Positions 14,643-17,084 of a stretch of 17,084 bases of DNA are shown one piece after another. The notes beneath the pieces are model-generated. The model was given only the letters and a program-made list of their open reading frames with translations, was not told the origin of the DNA and did no database searches. The position numbers were made by a program, and so were the translations under genes. Each line of letters begins with the position of its first letter. The stretch's first letter is position 1. Source of the stretch: DASXMX01 sp036794395 (GTDB lineage: Bacteria; Planctomycetota; Phycisphaerae; Tepidisphaerales; Tepidisphaeraceae); contig DAIRGS010000153.1 in assembly GCA_036794395.1 (NCBI GenBank), positions 1 through 17,084 of the forward strand, written 5' to 3'.

Positions 14643-15008
14643 CTATGCGATGGGTGGGACGGCGGGGGACGGGCTTGTTTGGGGCGAGCCCCCGCTGGGG
14701 AAGATTGGAAAGCCGGCGACATCGCCGGGGGGCGGCGTTCCGGTGCGAATGGCCTTAAGTTCATCGTAGATCTTGAAAGCGAGAATCAGGAGCTCGCAAT
14801 AGATGCGGATTAAAAGCGACCCGAGGATGAGCGTGACGATGGCCAAAACAGTTCCGGCCAGGATGGGGCCGATGGAGCCGGTCGTCAGGCTCGCGATAAA
14901 TATCCCGAGGGCGGACAAGGCATTGGCGATCAGCCCCACCACGAAGACCACTTGAACGATGAGCGGCGTGATCATTTTGCGAAACGAAAGAATTTCATTG
15001 AGATTCAT
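14643..15008 (-). CDS. DUF4282 membrane protein
   Basis: A 121-residue protein starting at the ATG at 15008. The frame extends upstream to 15356, but that part is repeat DNA. Two hydrophobic segments are clear: MITPLIVQVVFVVGLIANAL and beyond (about 12-38), and IGPILAGTVLAIVTLILGSL (about 46-65). The amphipathic RIYCELLILAFKIYDEL (about 68-84) matches the conserved end of DUF4282, whose members are small two-helix membrane proteins of unknown role. The N-terminal phrase LSFRKMITP is also typical. A Pro/Ser/Gly-rich tail of about 35 residues follows and is probably cytoplasmic and disordered. The ribosome binding site is poor. It probably belongs to its own transcript, starting after the palindrome at 15197-15271. 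Confidence 0.82.
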   Translation of the reverse strand: MNLNEILSFRKMITPLIVQVVFVVGLIANALSALGIFIASLTTGSIGPILAGTVLAIVTLILGSLLIRIYCELLILAFKIYDELKAIRTGTPPPGDVAGFPIFPSGGSPQTSPSPAVPPIA

Positions 15009-15330
15009 GGATGCACCAGTTTTGAGTCGGGAATGGTTCAGGCGCGGGTCGCGTCTATCGCAAATCGTATCTGGCGAAACCCGGTTGGCAAAGGTGATTA
15101 ATTTGAGACACGGGTGAAATTGACAGGTAGCCATGTGCGATATTGGGGTGAACAACCTTGCCAGCACGGCCAATGCCGTCCGCGGAGAGTGAATTTGTTT
15201 AGCGGTCGGATCGCAGGTCCACCTCTTCGGTCCCGGCGGAAAGAGGTGGACCTGCGGTCCAACCGCTAAACAGGATCGTGGCGATGCGGTTCGACTTCCA
15301 AACGATTTTTGAAGCGCAATAGCGAGGCTT
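15009..15330. other. Spacer holding a long palindrome
   Basis: This is the spacer between the DUF4282 gene and the TPR-methyltransferase gene, both minus. The only structure I can support is the inverted repeat at 15197-15271. The promoter of the DUF4282 gene should lie between 15009 and 15196, but no clear boxes were found. Confidence 0.5.
15197..15271. repeat. 31-bp inverted repeat, two mismatches
   Basis: Arms 15197-15227 and 15241-15271 (outer end GTTTAGCGGT, inner end AGGTCCACCTCTT) pair with one G-T wobble and one mismatch around a 13-base loop. Its left end is shared with 14104-14117. It lies about 60 bases past the stop of the TPR-methyltransferase gene and could stop its transcript, although no T-run follows. 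It looks like a dispersed palindromic element. Confidence 0.9.
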
Positions 15331-16905
15331 TCAAGGATTAAAACGGAGCAAGACAAGGTACCCCGGGACGGGTCGGCGGGATTCCAGGCGGACGGTGATG
15401 GGACGGAGGAGTTCAGTGGTCAAGCCGAAGATTTGGGCCAGGTGGCGGAGGTAAGCTTCTGAGTGGGAGAACCGGCGGGTGCTGGTTTGCATGTGGAAGC
15501 GGTCGCCGGCCTCGGATTCCACTGAGAAGGCAAGCAGACCGCCGGGGCGGAGCGCGGTGGAGGCGGACTGGAAGAAGGGCGTCAGGTCGCCAAGGTAGAC
15601 CAGCACATCGGCAGCGACGAGAAGGTCGTACCCAGTGAGGGATTTTTGCAGGTAATCAACAATGTCGGCGACTTCAAGGCGGTCGTATACGAGCCGAGCC
15701 TGGGCTTTCTTGATCATCTCTGGGGATGCGTCGACGCCGATCAGGGATTTGGCCATGGGGCGGAGGAGCGGGCCACAGAGGCCGGTGCCGCAGCCGAGGT
15801 CGAGGATGTCGAGGAACTCGGGCCGATCCGCGCCGGCGACGGCTTCGACGATCAATTCGGGAACGTGGTAATCAAGCTTATCGACGAGGTGCTGATCGAA
15901 TTGGTCCGCGTAGCGATCGAAGAGGCCGGAGATCGAGCCAGGCGGCAAGTGCGCGGGCGGGGCGACGTTGGCTTTGACGGATAGAAGCACGTGGAGCTTT
16001 TGAGCGTCGGGGGAGCGGGCGAGGCGCTCTTCAAGGGCGGCGATTGAGTCGGAGGTTGTTGCGGCAAAGTCGGGCGCGGCTTTACCTTGTGCCAGTTGGG
16101 TGGCGGTTTGCTGAGCCTCGGCGGCTTCACGTTCCAGGCCCGATGCGTGGAGAACTTGAGCGAGGGTTTGATAGGCGGCGGGAGAATCGGGCTTCATTGA
16201 GATCGTGGCGCGAAGCAATGCCTCAGCTTGCGGCAGGCGCCCGTCCTCGGCTTCGAGGATCGCCAGGGCGTAGCAGGCGCGGGCGTAAGTGGGATCGATT
16301 TCCAGGGCGCGGGCGAGGCAGACGCGAGCCGGGGCGCGATGGCCTTTGCGCGCCCAGGCGGCGGCGAAGTGGAGATGGGGCTCGGGAGATTCGGGGAGTT
16401 TTCTGACCGCGGTCTGGAGTTCATCCAGGGCTTCATCAAGGCGATTGGCAAGGAGAAGGGCCAGCCCAAGGTTCTGATGCAGCTCCGGCAATCCCATGCC
16501 GGCGGCGCGGGCTTTGAGAAAAAGCTCGACGGCGCGCTGAGCGGCGTCGGGGGTTTGGCGGGCGAGGTGCGCCATCGCGGCGCTGTAGAGAATCTTGGGC
16601 TGGGGATCCAGCGCGATGGCCCGATCGAAAGAGGCAACCGCATCGTCGAGCCGGCGGGCGGAGAGATACGCCTGTGCGAGGTTGTATTGGAATGCAGAAT
16701 CCGTGGGCCGGGCGGAGGCGGCACGCTCCAGCAGGGCGATGGCTTCTGCAGGGCGCTTGGCCTGGAGCGAGAGGACGCCCAGCCAGTGCATCGCATCCGG
16801 ATTTGTGGGGTCATTTGCTAGAATTGCACCGTACGCTTCCTCGGCCTGCCGATAGCGGCCGCCGCGATGGTGTTCCTGGGCGATCTGGAAAAGGTCCTGG
16901 GGCAT
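15331..16905 (-). CDS. TPR-repeat protein fused to a class I SAM-dependent methyltransferase
   Basis: A 524-residue soluble protein. Residues 1 to about 265 form seven or so tetratricopeptide repeats (for example HRGGRYRQAEEAYGAILAND, YNLAQAYLSARRLDDAVASF), which bind partner proteins. A linker follows. FDRYADQFDQHLVDKLDYHV (about 328-347) is the lead-in typical of TPR-associated methyltransferases. The Rossmann-fold methyltransferase occupies about 350-524. Motif I is ILDLGCGTG (367-375), the acidic end of strand 2 is GVDASPEM, and motif IV-like residues are DLLVAADVLVYLGDL. All SAM-binding elements look intact. The family (PF08241/PF13649-like) methylates unknown proteins or small molecules. 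The ATG at 16905 starts directly with a TPR helix and has no strong ribosome binding site. The gene stands alone between repeat clusters. Confidence 0.93.
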   Translation of the reverse strand: MPQDLFQIAQEHHRGGRYRQAEEAYGAILANDPTNPDAMHWLGVLSLQAKRPAEAIALLERAASARPTDSAFQYNLAQAYLSARRLDDAVASFDRAIALDPQPKILYSAAMAHLARQTPDAAQRAVELFLKARAAGMGLPELHQNLGLALLLANRLDEALDELQTAVRKLPESPEPHLHFAAAWARKGHRAPARVCLARALEIDPTYARACYALAILEAEDGRLPQAEALLRATISMKPDSPAAYQTLAQVLHASGLEREAAEAQQTATQLAQGKAAPDFAATTSDSIAALEERLARSPDAQKLHVLLSVKANVAPPAHLPPGSISGLFDRYADQFDQHLVDKLDYHVPELIVEAVAGADRPEFLDILDLGCGTGLCGPLLRPMAKSLIGVDASPEMIKKAQARLVYDRLEVADIVDYLQKSLTGYDLLVAADVLVYLGDLTPFFQSASTALRPGGLLAFSVESEAGDRFHMQTSTRRFSHSEAYLRHLAQIFGLTTELLRPITVRLESRRPVPGYLVLLRFNP

Positions 16906-16950
16906 GGGGGGATTGTAACCGCAGGCGCGCGGTCGACTGAATGCGGGTTA

Positions 16951-17084
16951 CCACGAAGACACGAAGGGGGAAGAAGGGATAACCACAGAGTGGCACAGAG
17001 GGCACAGAGAAAGAACGAAGAGGAATGATCCACAGATTGCACAGATTTTCGCAGATGAATTCAGTCTTTTATTATCTGCGAAAA
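16951..17084. repeat. Cluster of short CACAGAG / CACAGATT / ACGAAG repeats at window end
   Basis: ACGAAGAC ACGAAGGG (16953-16968) mirrors the CTTCGTG units at 111-142. CCACAGAG, GCACAGAG and GCACAGAG then follow within 16983-17009. TTTTCGCAGAT (17046-17056) is perfectly inverted at 17074-17084, which is cut by the window end. This is promoter-proximal DNA of the TPR-methyltransferase gene. No gene is seen in it. Confidence 0.8.

Noticed and set aside
15009..15356. In-frame upstream extension of the DUF4282 gene
   Set aside because: It runs through a palindromic repeat and the end of the neighbouring gene and has no domain; the conserved family start is at 15008.
16228..16821. A 197-codon + strand frame within the TPR region
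   Set aside because: Antisense shadow of the TPR-methyltransferase gene, whose repeats and motifs are clear on the minus strand.

Overview
The window is GC-rich bacterial chromosome. It most likely comes from a planctomycete, probably a Phycisphaerae-like lineage. The basis is the gene set: a secreted VIT-VWA protein, a tandem DUF4159 protein, a DUF433/DUF5615 toxin-antitoxin locus, DUF4282, a TPR-methyltransferase and a SpoIIE phosphatase. The intergenic DNA is also full of the short 'CACAGAT' / 'CTTCGTG' repeats and long palindromes that I associate with that phylum. This placement is inference. A run of ten Ns at 3935-3944 marks a scaffold gap, so the source is a draft assembly.

Layout. 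(1) 1-4252: short tandem repeats, then two + strand genes, a SpoIIE/RsbU-type PP2C phosphatase (333-1283) and a large exported VIT-VWA protein (1520-3901). A hairpin repeat follows the first gene and a related one lies downstream of the second, beside a palindrome interrupted by the N gap. (2) 4253-7765, all on the minus strand: a DUF433 antitoxin with a truncated DUF5615 toxin remnant abutting it, then the conserved pair rpsO and pnp, with a strong terminator directly after rpsO. (3) 7766-9595, + strand: a perfect 25-bp palindrome, an EstA/esterase-D-type alpha/beta hydrolase whose last codons are built from repeat DNA, a 10-bp-periodic inverted repeat array, and ilvH/ilvN (acetolactate synthase regulatory subunit) without its catalytic partner. 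(4) 9612-14071: two divergent exported proteins, an unrecognised one on the minus strand and a toroid-plus-two-DUF4159 protein on the + strand. (5) 14072-17084: a small His-rich membrane peptide, a DUF4282 membrane protein and a TPR-SAM methyltransferase, all minus, separated by palindromic repeats. The window ends inside another repeat cluster.

How the genes fit together. Only rpsO-pnp (translation and RNA decay) and the DUF433-DUF5615 remnant are clear functional units. The other genes look like independent monocistronic units separated by hairpins. I did not find a convincing new multi-gene system. The observations most worth following are the decayed toxin beside an intact antitoxin, the hairpin repeat family with base-pair-preserving changes between copies, the repeat-derived end of the esterase, the RG-rich tail of PNPase, and the large Pro/Gly/Asn insert in the DUF4159 protein.
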